From assembly GCA_021793675.1 (NCBI GenBank), contig JAJYSG010000018.1, forward strand, positions 1 through 41,019: a stretch of DNA of 41,019 nucleotides. Direction: 5' to 3'. The notes under the pieces are model-generated. The model was not told the DNA's origin. It was given only the letters and a program-made list of their open reading frames with translations, and ran no database searches. The DNA comes from Actinomycetes bacterium (GTDB taxonomy: Bacteria > Actinomycetota > Actinomycetes > Actinomycetales > Cellulomonadaceae). A program made the position numbers and the translations under genes. Positions 18,659 to 25,858 of the stretch are shown here, one piece after another (position 1 is the stretch's first letter; every line of letters begins with the position of its first letter).

Positions 18659-19045
18659 TCACCTCGCCGGCCCGAGCTCGACCGGGCGCCGGCCCGGCCG
18701 CCGGAACACGGCGACGTCGGCCTCGACCGGCGCGCCCGCCGCGACCACCTGGAACGCCCGGCCCGTACCGACGCAGCGCGCGCGGCGGTCCTGAGTGCCG
18801 ACGCCTTCGACGAGCACCGTACCGGCCAGCCGCAGCGACCAGTGCCAGCGGTGCTCGGCCGTCAGACGGACGCCGAGCTCGAGGCTGTCCGCGTCCGCGA
18901 GCACCCGCGCCAGCCCGGCGCGTGCGGACTGCGCCGTCGGGTAGCTCTCGGCAGAGCGGGCCAAGCCGCGCCTGTTGGCGCTGAGCAGGCGCCACCAGAC
19001 GCCGTCCTCGCCCCAGAAGCGATACAGCTGGAACACGGGCGCCAC
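18659..19045 (-). CDS. DUF1508/YegP-like small protein
   Basis: About 128 aa. The first half, FQLYRFWGEDGVWWRLLSAN followed by RRGLARSAESYPTAQSARAGLARV, matches the pattern of DUF1508 (F.LY...G.WRWRL...NG..IA.S.E.Y.....A..GI..V). The second half, HRWHWSLRLAGTVLVEG...RARCVGTGRAFQVVAAG, looks like a degenerate second copy, as in the tandem YegP fold. Function of the family is unknown. Start is uncertain: I used GTG opening VAPVFQLYRF because upstream residues are low-complexity Arg/Pro/Ser and look like translated non-coding DNA. It is transcribed toward the NlpC/P60 gene with a 303-base gap. Confidence 0.6.
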   Translation of the reverse strand: MAPVFQLYRFWGEDGVWWRLLSANRRGLARSAESYPTAQSARAGLARVLADADSLELGVRLTAEHRWHWSLRLAGTVLVEGVGTQDRRARCVGTGRAFQVVAAGAPVEADVAVFRRPGRRPVELGPAR

Positions 19046-19390
19046 GGGGCGGCCACCGTCCTTCCCGGTCCACGGTGCGTCCGTACCGATGGAACCGGAA
19101 GCCGGCGCCGTTGTCGGCGAACCGGGCGCAACGTGAGGACGAACACCCGGCGACGAGCGGGTGGCCCGGGGCGCGCGGGGACGCAGCCGGCCAGGGCACA
19201 CACGGGACGTCGGCGGCCGGAGGGCGCGCGGGGACGCCGGCGGCCCGGGGTCCGAGGCCCACCCGGACGAGGTCTCCGATGGGTGCGGGATCCCCGACGA
19301 GGGAGCCGCGGACGGTCGCCGGACGGCGTCGCCGCGACCACAGCTTCCCGGATCGTGAGACGCCCATGTCGCCCACCGGATCCGGGCGGT

Positions 19391-19396
19391 TACGCT
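19391..19396 (+). promoter_or_regulatory. -10 box of the metY leader transcript
   Basis: TACGCT is followed by six bases and an ATG, the spacing expected when transcription starts on the A of the start codon (leaderless mRNA). The preceding stretch 19046-19390 has no gene; it carries a 16-bp direct repeat GGGCGCGCGGGGACGC at 19169-19184 and 19222-19237. Confidence 0.55.
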
Positions 19397-19402
19397 CCAT
19401 CC

Positions 19403-19429
19403 ATGTTCACCTGCCGAATGTGTCGCTGA
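19403..19429 (+). CDS. putative regulatory leader peptide MFTCRMCR (Cys-rich micro-ORF)
   Basis: Eight codons, ATG TTC ACC TGC CGA ATG TGT CGC, then TGA. Two of eight are cysteine and two are methionine (one the start). It lies 179 bases before metY and appears leaderless, since the -10 TACGCT ends six bases upstream. Leaderless short ORFs with clustered Cys codons act as cysteine-responsive attenuators in mycobacteria. By analogy, ribosome stalling here at Cys codons when cysteine is scarce would favour metY-metX expression. The sequence shows the ORF, the -10 and a downstream hairpin; the regulatory role is inferred. It is too short for normal gene finding. Confidence 0.55.
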   Translation: MFTCRMCR

Positions 19430-19485
19430 CCGCGCACGTTCGGCTGTGCCCGCGGGCCGGTCGCGCCCGCTGAGGCGCTCCGCCT

Positions 19486-19509
19486 GCACCGAGCCTGGGC
19501 TCGACGTGC
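19486..19509 (+). promoter_or_regulatory. hairpin in the metY leader (possible attenuator stem)
   Basis: GCAC-CGAGCC-TG-GGCTCG-AC-GTGC folds into a stem of about nine pairs with a two-base bulge, 57 bases after the micro-ORF stop. No T-run follows, so if it is an attenuator it would need Rho or a pause rather than an intrinsic terminator. A second small stem (AGGCG-CTC-CGCCT) lies just before it, at 19473-19485. Confidence 0.4.
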
Positions 19510-19608
19510 GCCACACCTCCCCACCCCCGCGGGTCGGTCGTCGGCTGCACGCCTTCCTCGTCCTCGCGGGATCCGCCCCCGCCCGAACGACCCGAAGCGA
19601 GCAGACCG

Positions 19609-20928
19609 ATGAGCAACGAGAGCTGGAACTTCGAGACCCGCCAGATCCACGCCGGCCAGGTGCCCGACCCCACCACAGGGGCGCGCGCGCTGCCGATCTA
19701 CCAGACGACGTCCTACGTCTTCGACTCCGCGCAGCAAGCGGCCGACCGGTTCGCCCTCAAGGACCTCGGCCCCATCTACACGCGCATCGGCAACCCCACG
19801 CAGGAGGTCGTCGAGAACCGCATCGCCTCGCTCGAGGGCGGCGTCGGCGCGCTGCTCGTCTCCTCCGGGCAGGCGGCGGCGACGCTGGCCATCCTCAACG
19901 TGGCCCAGGCCGGCGACCACGTGGTCTCCAGCGCCTCGCTCTACGGCGGCACCTACAACCTGTTCCACTACACGCTCGCCAAGCTGGGCATCGAGACGAC
20001 GTTCGTCAACGACCCGCACGACCCCGACCAGTGGCGGGCGGCGATCCGCCCCAACACCAAGGTGTTCTACGGCGAGACGATCCCCAACCCGAAGTCCGAC
20101 GTGCTCGACATCGAGACGGTCGCGGGCATCGCGCACGAGTTCGGGGCGCCGCTCATCGTGGACAACACGGTGGCCACCCCGTACCTCATCAACCCCATCC
20201 AGTGGGGCGCGGACGTCGTCGTGCACTCCGCGACGAAGTACCTGGGCGGCCACGGCTCGGCCATCGGCGGCGTGATCGTCGACGCCGGGAGCTTCGACTA
20301 CGCGCAGTACCCGGACCGGTTCCCCGGCTTCAACGAGCCCGACCCGTCCTACCACGGCCTGGTCATCGCGGAGGCGCTCGGCGTCGGCTCGCCGTTCGGC
20401 GCCAACCTCTCCTACATCCTCAAGGCGCGCATCCAGCTGCTGCGCGACCTCGGCGCGGCGATCTCGCCGTTCAACGCCTGGCTCATCGAGCAGGGCATCG
20501 AGACGCTGTCGCTGCGGCTCGAGCGGCACGTCGCCAACGCCCAGCGGGTCGCGGAGTGGCTCGCCGCGCGCGACGACGTGACGACCGTGCACTACGCCGG
20601 CCTGGAGTCCAGCCCCTACCACGCCAACCAGCTGAAGTACGCGCCACGCGGGGCCGGCGCGGTGCTGGCGTTCGAGCTGCCGGGCGGCACCGAGGCCGGG
20701 CAGGCGTTCGTCTCGGCGCTGGAGCTGCACTCGAACGTCGCCAACATCGGCGACGTCCGCTCGCTCGTCATCCACCCGGCCTCGACCACCCACTCGCAGC
20801 TGACGCCCGAGGAGCAGGCGCTGTCCGGCGTGACGCCCGGGCTCGTGCGGCTCGCGGTCGGCATCGAGCACATCGACGACATCCTCGCCGACCTCGAGGC
20901 GGGCTTCCGCGCCGCCAAGGGCGCCTGA
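19609..20928 (+). CDS. metY: O-acetylhomoserine sulfhydrylase (bifunctional OAH/OAS aminocarboxypropyltransferase)
   Basis: PLP enzyme making homocysteine from O-acetyl-homoserine and sulfide, by-passing cystathionine. The 439-aa length and N-terminal FETRQIHAGQVPDPTTGARALPIYQTTSYVF are typical of MetY rather than shorter MetB/MetC. Conserved blocks include YTRIGNPTQEVVENRIASLEGG, SSGQAA, LYGGTYNLF, the aspartate loop LIVDNTVATPYL and the PLP lysine K210 in VVHSATKYLGGHG. The C-terminal LVIHPASTTHSQL is also standard. The gene begins 179 bases after a Cys-rich micro-ORF. metX follows after 5 bases, giving the substrate-making enzyme in the same transcript. Confidence 0.96.
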   Translation: MSNESWNFETRQIHAGQVPDPTTGARALPIYQTTSYVFDSAQQAADRFALKDLGPIYTRIGNPTQEVVENRIASLEGGVGALLVSSGQAAATLAILNVAQAGDHVVSSASLYGGTYNLFHYTLAKLGIETTFVNDPHDPDQWRAAIRPNTKVFYGETIPNPKSDVLDIETVAGIAHEFGAPLIVDNTVATPYLINPIQWGADVVVHSATKYLGGHGSAIGGVIVDAGSFDYAQYPDRFPGFNEPDPSYHGLVIAEALGVGSPFGANLSYILKARIQLLRDLGAAISPFNAWLIEQGIETLSLRLERHVANAQRVAEWLAARDDVTTVHYAGLESSPYHANQLKYAPRGAGAVLAFELPGGTEAGQAFVSALELHSNVANIGDVRSLVIHPASTTHSQLTPEEQALSGVTPGLVRLAVGIEHIDDILADLEAGFRAAKGA

Positions 20929-20933
20929 GACAG

Positions 20934-22190
20934 GTGCCCACTCCCGTGACCGACGGCACGCCGACCCCGTCCTCGGACCGCTCCTCCTCACGGTCCGAGG
21001 CGGGGGCGGCGCGCCCCGGCGCGCCCCTCTCCCGGCTGCCCCTGACCCAGCGCCCGCCGGTGCCCGCTTCCGGCGCCTGGCGCGAGGGCGACCCGGTGGG
21101 ACACCGGCGGTTCGCCTCGCTAGGGCCGCTGGAGCTGGAGGGCGGCGGCCGGCTGCCGTCGGTGACGCTCGCCTACGAGACCTGGGGCACGCTCGCCGCC
21201 GACGGCTCCAACGCCGTGCTGGTGCTGCACGCCCTCACGGGCGACTCCCATGTCACGGGTCCGGCCGGCCCCGGTCACCCCACGCCGGGGTGGTGGTCGT
21301 CGCTCGTCGGACCGGGCGCCCCGATCGACACCGACCGCTGGTTCGTCGTCGCCCCCAACGTCCTCGGCGGGTGCCAGGGCTCCACCGGACCGTCGTCGGT
21401 CGCCGCCGACGGCCGGCCCTGGGGCTCACGCTTCCCGTTGCTGACGGTGCGCGACCAGGTGGCGGCCGAGATCGCGCTGGCCGACGAGCTGGGCATCTCC
21501 CGCTGGGCGCTCGTCATCGGCGGCTCCATGGGCGGGCACCGGGTGCTGGAGTGGGCGGCGTCCGCACCCGAGCGGGTGAGCGCGGTGGCGGTGATCGCGT
21601 CCACGGCGCAGACCTCGGGCGACCAGATCGCGTCGTTCCACACGCAGATCGGTGCCGTGCAGTCGGACTCGTGCTTCCACGGCGGCGACTACTACGACGA
21701 GCCCGACGGTTTCGGCCCGCACGTCGGGCTCGGCATCGCACGGCAGATCGCGCACCAGACGTACCGCTCGGCGCTCGAGCTCGACGAGCGGTTCGGGCGG
21801 GTCCCGCAGGGCGAGGAGGAGCCGCTCGCCGGGGGTCGGTTCGCCGTGCAGTCGTACCTGGACCACCACGGGGACAAGCTGACGCGGCGCTTCGACGCCA
21901 ACACCTACGTGGTGCTCAACCAGGCGATGATCACGCACGACCTCGGTCGCGACCGCGGCGGTGTCGAGGCGGCGCTGGCGTCGATCACGGCGCGGGCACT
22001 GGTGGTGGCGGTGGACTCCGACCGACTCTTCCTGCCCGAGCAGTCCGAGCGGATCGCCCGGGGCATCCCCGGCGCCGGGCCCGTGCGGTACGTGCACTCC
22101 CCGTACGGTCACGACGGCTTCCTCATCGAGGAGGAGCAGGTGGGGGCGCTCGTGGCCGACTTCCTGGCCGACGAGGTCGGCACCGCCTGA
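20934..22190 (+). CDS. metX: homoserine O-acetyltransferase
   Basis: Acetylates homoserine with acetyl-CoA to feed MetY. Alpha/beta-hydrolase fold of up to 418 residues. Typical segments are LAYETWGTL, VLHALTGDSHVTG, GCQGSTGPSS, the nucleophile elbow VIGGSMGGHRVLEW (Ser198), DSDRLF (Asp363) and HSPYGHDGF (His393) completing the triad. The first 45 or so residues are Ser/Pro-rich and outside the conserved fold. They span a perfect 10-bp inverted repeat in the DNA (20971-21000), so the true start is uncertain. GTG 20934, GTG 20946 and a later GTG near 21060 opening VPASGAWREG are all possible. Confidence 0.93.
   Translation: MPTPVTDGTPTPSSDRSSSRSEAGAARPGAPLSRLPLTQRPPVPASGAWREGDPVGHRRFASLGPLELEGGGRLPSVTLAYETWGTLAADGSNAVLVLHALTGDSHVTGPAGPGHPTPGWWSSLVGPGAPIDTDRWFVVAPNVLGGCQGSTGPSSVAADGRPWGSRFPLLTVRDQVAAEIALADELGISRWALVIGGSMGGHRVLEWAASAPERVSAVAVIASTAQTSGDQIASFHTQIGAVQSDSCFHGGDYYDEPDGFGPHVGLGIARQIAHQTYRSALELDERFGRVPQGEEEPLAGGRFAVQSYLDHHGDKLTRRFDANTYVVLNQAMITHDLGRDRGGVEAALASITARALVVAVDSDRLFLPEQSERIARGIPGAGPVRYVHSPYGHDGFLIEEEQVGALVADFLADEVGTA
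20971..21000 (+). repeat. perfect 10-bp inverted repeat at the metX 5' end
   Basis: CCTCGGACCG, a 10-base CTCCTCCTCA loop, then CGGTCCGAGG: a very stable GC hairpin in the metY-metX RNA. It lies inside the non-conserved N-terminal codons of metX as annotated, or between the genes if metX starts later. Its TCGGAC/GTCCGA core resembles the arms of the 42-bp elements near 15.4 and 16.6 kb. Confidence 0.85.
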
Positions 22191-22232
22191 GGCAGACGGG
22201 TGAATGCGGGCGGCGGTCTGGACCGGGATCGG

Positions 22233-22246
22233 CGCCGCATGCGGCG
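22233..22246. repeat. 14-bp palindrome downstream of metX
   Basis: CGCCGCATGCGGCG is its own reverse complement and lies 43 bases past the metX stop in the 158-base gap before the lipoprotein gene. It may be part of a transcription end signal, though no T-run follows. The gap also holds two copies of CGGGTGAA (22198-22205 and 22249-22256). Confidence 0.5.
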
Positions 22247-22348
22247 GGCGGGTGAACGCCGAAGGCCGCTTCGCCCGTTCGGGTGATCGGCGGGCGTCAG
22301 TGTTGATAACCCGCACGTCGTCGCGGCCGGCTGTGCCATGGTGCGCCG

Positions 22349-22978
22349 GTGTCCCGGCGTACGACGACGGCGACGGTCACCCTCGTGGCAGCGAGCGTCC
22401 TGATGGCGATCGCGTCCGCGTGCTCCGCGCCGACACCCTCCGTGCAGACGACTCCGCCCGTGGCGTCGTCACCCGCTGCGCTCGCCGCTCCGAGCCCGGC
22501 GCTCCCCTCGACGCCCTCGCCCACCTGGCCGCCCCGGATGGCGCCGCCGACCCCGCCGCCGGAGATGTCCCGCGACGACGAGGCCGGCGCGATCGCGGCG
22601 GCGACGTACTTCCTGACACAGCTGTACCCGTACACCGTGACCAACCACGACAGTTCAGAATGGCTCAGGATGAGCCATTCGATGTGCATCTACTGCCACA
22701 CAATTGCAGATGCGGTTGCGACAGAACAGGGTGACCATGCGAAGACAGTGCCCGGCGAGATTTCAATTGATGCCATACGCTCCGAGACGCTCAGTCCGCT
22801 CAGTCGGGGTGTGAAAATAGACGTACGCGTCGGCACATCGACGAAGCGATCGCAAGATGGCACCCTGCTGAGCCAGTTGCCCGCAGGGCGGGCAACCATG
22901 GCCGTCGTCACCGTCTGGCAGGTTGACCGCTGGCTGATTCGAGGCGTGGACGTCCTCCCGTTCGGAGCAGGTCAATGA
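22349..22978 (+). CDS. DUF6318 family lipoprotein
   Basis: A 209-aa secreted lipoprotein. Signal sequence TLVAASVLMAIASAC puts the lipidated cysteine at residue 25. A Pro/Ser/Thr-rich spacer follows (to about residue 65), then PPPEMSRDDEAGAIAAATYFLTQLYPYTVTNHDSSEW... This core, with WLRMSHSMCIYC and a closing WQVDRWLIRGVDV, matches the DUF6318 pattern known from actinobacteria, of unknown function. GTG start. The 3' two thirds are much lower in GC than the rest of the window (see finding). Its stop overlaps the start of the next gene by 4 bases, so they are coupled. Confidence 0.75.
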   Translation: MSRRTTTATVTLVAASVLMAIASACSAPTPSVQTTPPVASSPAALAAPSPALPSTPSPTWPPRMAPPTPPPEMSRDDEAGAIAAATYFLTQLYPYTVTNHDSSEWLRMSHSMCIYCHTIADAVATEQGDHAKTVPGEISIDAIRSETLSPLSRGVKIDVRVGTSTKRSQDGTLLSQLPAGRATMAVVTVWQVDRWLIRGVDVLPFGAGQ

Positions 22979-23847
22979 TGTCTCGCAGCATCCGATCGGG
23001 CCACGCCCTCTTGCCCGTTCCACTTGTCCTCATTTTCGGAACGCCGGATCCGGCGCAAGACGACCCGATCAACTTCCTTACAGGAGCACATGACGGCTAC
23101 GTTGAAATCGAAGCAGATTCGCGCTTGGGGTCTTCGGAATCTGCATCGATTTCAGCAGTCAGTGCAGCCCACCAGCAGCGGATGCGCGCGCCGATCTGCC
23201 CGCTCGGGCCCCATGCGGCCGGCCCGCAGCTTCCCTGCCCGGGCGACCCCGTCGAACCGCTCCCGGAGTGCGGCGATGCCGCCACGCTGCCGCCGCTGTG
23301 GGAGGCCGCCGTCCCCGACGCGGTCGTGACCCCGTGGCGGCTCGTGGGACCAGCGGTGTGCGCCACCCCCGCCGACATCACCCCCGCCATGGTGCTGTCC
23401 GCGTTCCGTCGGCTCCCGCTGGCTCCGAGCCCGCTCGTCGTGCAGCCGGACCGCGGGTGGGTGCTGGTGAACAAGCCGACCGTGGTGCACGCGGAGGGTG
23501 GTCCGCAGACGGTGGTGACGACGATCCTCGGCACCGCCGTCACCGTCACCGCGACCCCGGTCAGCTATGCGTGGGACTTCGGCGACGGCGCGACGCTGAG
23601 CACCACGGATCCCGGCCGGCCCTGGCCGGACGGGACGCTGGCCCACGCGTACACCCGACTCGGCGGCTACCGGCTGACCTTGACCACCACCTGGTCCGCC
23701 ACCTACACCGTCGCCGCGGACCCGGCGGTGCACATGGTCCCGGGCACCGCGACGACGACGTCCGCGACCCCGCTCGAGGTGCGCGAGCGGCGCTCCCACC
23801 TGGTGGGCAGCACGTGCACCGAGGACCCCGGCGCACCCGGCTGCTGA
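22975..23847 (+). CDS. PKD domain-containing secreted protein
   Basis: A 290-aa protein. The N-terminus HALLPVPLVLIFGTPDPAQ is a plausible but short signal peptide. The middle has a Cys-containing segment, ICPLGPHAAGPQLPCPGDPVEPLPECG. The C-terminal half carries a PKD-like Ig fold, PVSYAWDFGDGATLSTTDPG and LAHAYTRLGGYRLTLTTTW. Such proteins often follow DUF6318 lipoproteins in Cellulomonas-like genomes. A cell-envelope role is inferred and no enzyme motif is visible. ATG overlaps the lipoprotein stop (ATGATG). The first 60 codons or so are low in GC and then switch sharply to the usual composition near 23160. No disruption of the frame is seen. Confidence 0.75.
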   Translation: MMSRSIRSGHALLPVPLVLIFGTPDPAQDDPINFLTGAHDGYVEIEADSRLGSSESASISAVSAAHQQRMRAPICPLGPHAAGPQLPCPGDPVEPLPECGDAATLPPLWEAAVPDAVVTPWRLVGPAVCATPADITPAMVLSAFRRLPLAPSPLVVQPDRGWVLVNKPTVVHAEGGPQTVVTTILGTAVTVTATPVSYAWDFGDGATLSTTDPGRPWPDGTLAHAYTRLGGYRLTLTTTWSATYTVAADPAVHMVPGTATTTSATPLEVRERRSHLVGSTCTEDPGAPGC

Positions 23848-23912
23848 CGCCCCGCGCGCCGCACGCCCGGCCCCGTCCGGCGACCGCCCCCTGCCGTGTC
23901 GCCCCCCGGGGC

Positions 23913-23918
23913 TAGGTT
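23913..23918 (+). promoter_or_regulatory. -10 box of the MDR oxidoreductase gene
   Basis: TAGGTT is followed by six bases and the GTG start at 23925, the leaderless spacing seen at several other genes in this window. No strong -35 is visible. The 77-base gap after the PKD gene holds nothing else. Confidence 0.5.
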
Positions 23919-23924
23919 GACCCC

Positions 23925-24893
23925 GTGCTCGCCGCGTACGCCGCCCGGACCTCGCACGACGACCCGCTGTCCGCACTGGAGGTCGGCGACGTCCCCGCCC
24001 CGCCGGAACGCGCCGGCTGGACCACCGTCAGCGTGCGCGCCGCCACGCTGAACCACCATGACCTCTGGTCGTTGCGCGGCGTCGGCCTGCCGGACAGCCG
24101 CCTGCCGATGGTCCTCGGCTGCGACGCCGCAGGCGTGACCGACGACGGCCGCGAGGTGATCGTGCACGCGGTGGTCGGCGGCCCGGGCGCTCCGGCCGGT
24201 CAGGCCGTGGCGCCCGACGAGCCGCGCAGCATCCTCTCCGAGCGCTACCCCGGGACGCTGGCCGAACGGGTGGCCGTCCCGACGGCGAACCTCGTCGCCA
24301 AGCCTGCCGCGCTGACGTGGGAGCACGCCGCCTGCCTGCCCACCGCCTACCTCACCGCGTACCGTGCCCTGTTCCGTTCCGGGCACGCGCAGCCCGGGCA
24401 GCGGGTGCTGGTGCAGGGCGCCGGGGGCGGGTTCGCCACCGCCGCGGTGGTCCTCGGCGCCGCGGCCGGCCTGGACGTCACGGTCACCAGCGGCCACCCC
24501 GCGAAGCGGGAACGCGCGCTCGCGCTGGGCGCCACGGCAGCCGTGGAGACCGGCGCCGCGGTGCCGCGCGTCGACCTCGTCCTGGAGTCGGTGGGCGCCG
24601 CCACGTGGCGCCACTCCATGCGGTCCGTGCGGCCGGGGGGCACCGTCGTCGTCGTCGGCGCCACCAGCGGTGACCCGTCCGCCCTGGAGGTGACGCGGCT
24701 CTTCTTCCAGGAGATCACCGTGGCGGGCGCCACCATGGGCTCGCGCGACGAGCTGGCGCAGCTGGCCGCGTTCGTCGAGCGCGCCGGGATCGAGCCGCCG
24801 TTGGACTCCTCGTACGCCCTGGCCGAGGCCCGGAACGCCTTCGCACGGCTCGCGGGAGGCGCGGTCTTCGGCAAGGTCGTCGTCCGGCCATGA
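23925..24893 (+). CDS. zinc-less MDR alcohol dehydrogenase / quinone oxidoreductase-like protein
   Basis: A 322-aa medium-chain dehydrogenase/reductase. The GroES-like half has RAATLNHHDLWSLRGVGLP and LGCDAAGVTDDGREV, then the domain link ALTWEHAACLPTAYLTAYRALF and the nucleotide-binding VLVQGAGGGFATAAVVLGAAAG, an AxxGxxG-like glycine motif usual for NADPH quinone reductases. The structural-zinc cysteine cluster is absent. C-terminal PPLDSSYALAEARNAFARLAGGAVFGKVVV is conserved in the family. Substrate unknown. GTG start with a -10 six bases upstream suggests a leaderless mRNA. Its TGA overlaps the next ATG by 4 bases. Confidence 0.85.
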   Translation: MLAAYAARTSHDDPLSALEVGDVPAPPERAGWTTVSVRAATLNHHDLWSLRGVGLPDSRLPMVLGCDAAGVTDDGREVIVHAVVGGPGAPAGQAVAPDEPRSILSERYPGTLAERVAVPTANLVAKPAALTWEHAACLPTAYLTAYRALFRSGHAQPGQRVLVQGAGGGFATAAVVLGAAAGLDVTVTSGHPAKRERALALGATAAVETGAAVPRVDLVLESVGAATWRHSMRSVRPGGTVVVVGATSGDPSALEVTRLFFQEITVAGATMGSRDELAQLAAFVERAGIEPPLDSSYALAEARNAFARLAGGAVFGKVVVRP

Positions 24894-25855
24894 GCTCGTG
24901 GCGACCCGACGTCCTCGGCGAGCCGTTCGAGGCGCGCACGCTCCACCTGGCCGACGACGACGAAGGCCCCGTCGTGGCCACGCTCGTCCGTCACCACCCG
25001 CCCACCGAGGAACCGCTGCGCGCCGCCCGCGTGGTGCTCTACGTCCACGGCTGGTCCGACTACTTCTTCCAGCGCGAGCTCGCCGAGTACTGGCACTCGC
25101 GCGGCGCCGCCTTCTACGCGCTCGACCTGCGCAAGTACGGCCGTAGCCTGCGGGACGGCCAGACGCCCGGCTACGTCCAGGACCTGCGGACGTACGACGA
25201 GGACCTGGACGCCGCCCTCGCGGTCATCCGCTCCGCGCACGGCGCCGCAGCCCGGCTGCTCGTCATGGGCCACTCCACCGGTGGCCTCGTCACGGTGCTC
25301 TGGGCCGACCGCCGGCCGGGCGACGTCGCCGCGATGGTCCTCAACAGCCCCTGGCTCGAGCTGCAGGGGTCGTCGGTGCTGCGGCACGTGTCCGGCCCGG
25401 CGATCCGACAGCTGGCGAGCTTCCAGCCCAAGGCCGCGCTGCCGAACATCGACCCCGGCTTCTACGCGCGCAGCAACCGTGTGGAGCACGGCGGCGAGTG
25501 GGAGTACGACGAGGCATGGCGACCGGTGCCGTCGTTCCCGGTCCGTGCCGGCTGGCTGCGGGCGATCACCGCCGGGCACGCCACGGTCGCCCGCGGCCTG
25601 CACGTCGAGGCGCCCATCCTCACGCTGGCCTCGGCCCGCAGCATCATCTCCCCGCGCTGGTCGGAGGAGATGCGCTCGGCAGACATCGTCCTGGACGTCG
25701 ACCTCATCGCCCGCCGGTCCGTCCAGCTGGGACCCGTGGTGACCGTGGTGCGGATCGCCGGCGGCCTGCACGACCTGTCCTTGTCGGCGCCGCCGGTGCG
25801 GGCACGGTTCTACGCGGAGATCGACCGCTGGCTCGCGGGCTACGGGTGGGGCTGA
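24890..25855 (+). CDS. alpha/beta hydrolase (lysophospholipase-like)
   Basis: A 321-aa cytoplasmic hydrolase. The oxyanion region VLYVHGWSDYFFQRELAEYW is followed by GAAFYALDLRKYGRSLRDGQ, and the nucleophile elbow LLVMGHSTGGLVTVLW carries the catalytic serine. The late IAGGLHDLSLSAPPVRARFYAEIDRWL supplies the histidine. The pattern resembles the serine aminopeptidase S33/monoglyceride lipase-like group (Hydrolase_4). The real substrate is unknown. ATG overlaps the stop of the MDR gene, so the two enzymes are co-expressed. It meets the RAMA-domain gene tail to tail with a 3-base gap. Confidence 0.87.
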   Translation: MSSWRPDVLGEPFEARTLHLADDDEGPVVATLVRHHPPTEEPLRAARVVLYVHGWSDYFFQRELAEYWHSRGAAFYALDLRKYGRSLRDGQTPGYVQDLRTYDEDLDAALAVIRSAHGAAARLLVMGHSTGGLVTVLWADRRPGDVAAMVLNSPWLELQGSSVLRHVSGPAIRQLASFQPKAALPNIDPGFYARSNRVEHGGEWEYDEAWRPVPSFPVRAGWLRAITAGHATVARGLHVEAPILTLASARSIISPRWSEEMRSADIVLDVDLIARRSVQLGPVVTVVRIAGGLHDLSLSAPPVRARFYAEIDRWLAGYGWG

Positions 25856-25858
25856 GCC

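Noticed and set aside
19046-19608. SAM-I/SAM-IV riboswitch ahead of metY
   Set aside because: The characteristic core with GGCAACC-type junction bases is absent; the micro-ORF and hairpin explain the leader better.
23913-25855. MDR oxidoreductase and hydrolase as parts of a biosynthetic gene cluster
   Set aside because: No synthase, transporter or tailoring genes surround them; they look like an ordinary two-gene unit.
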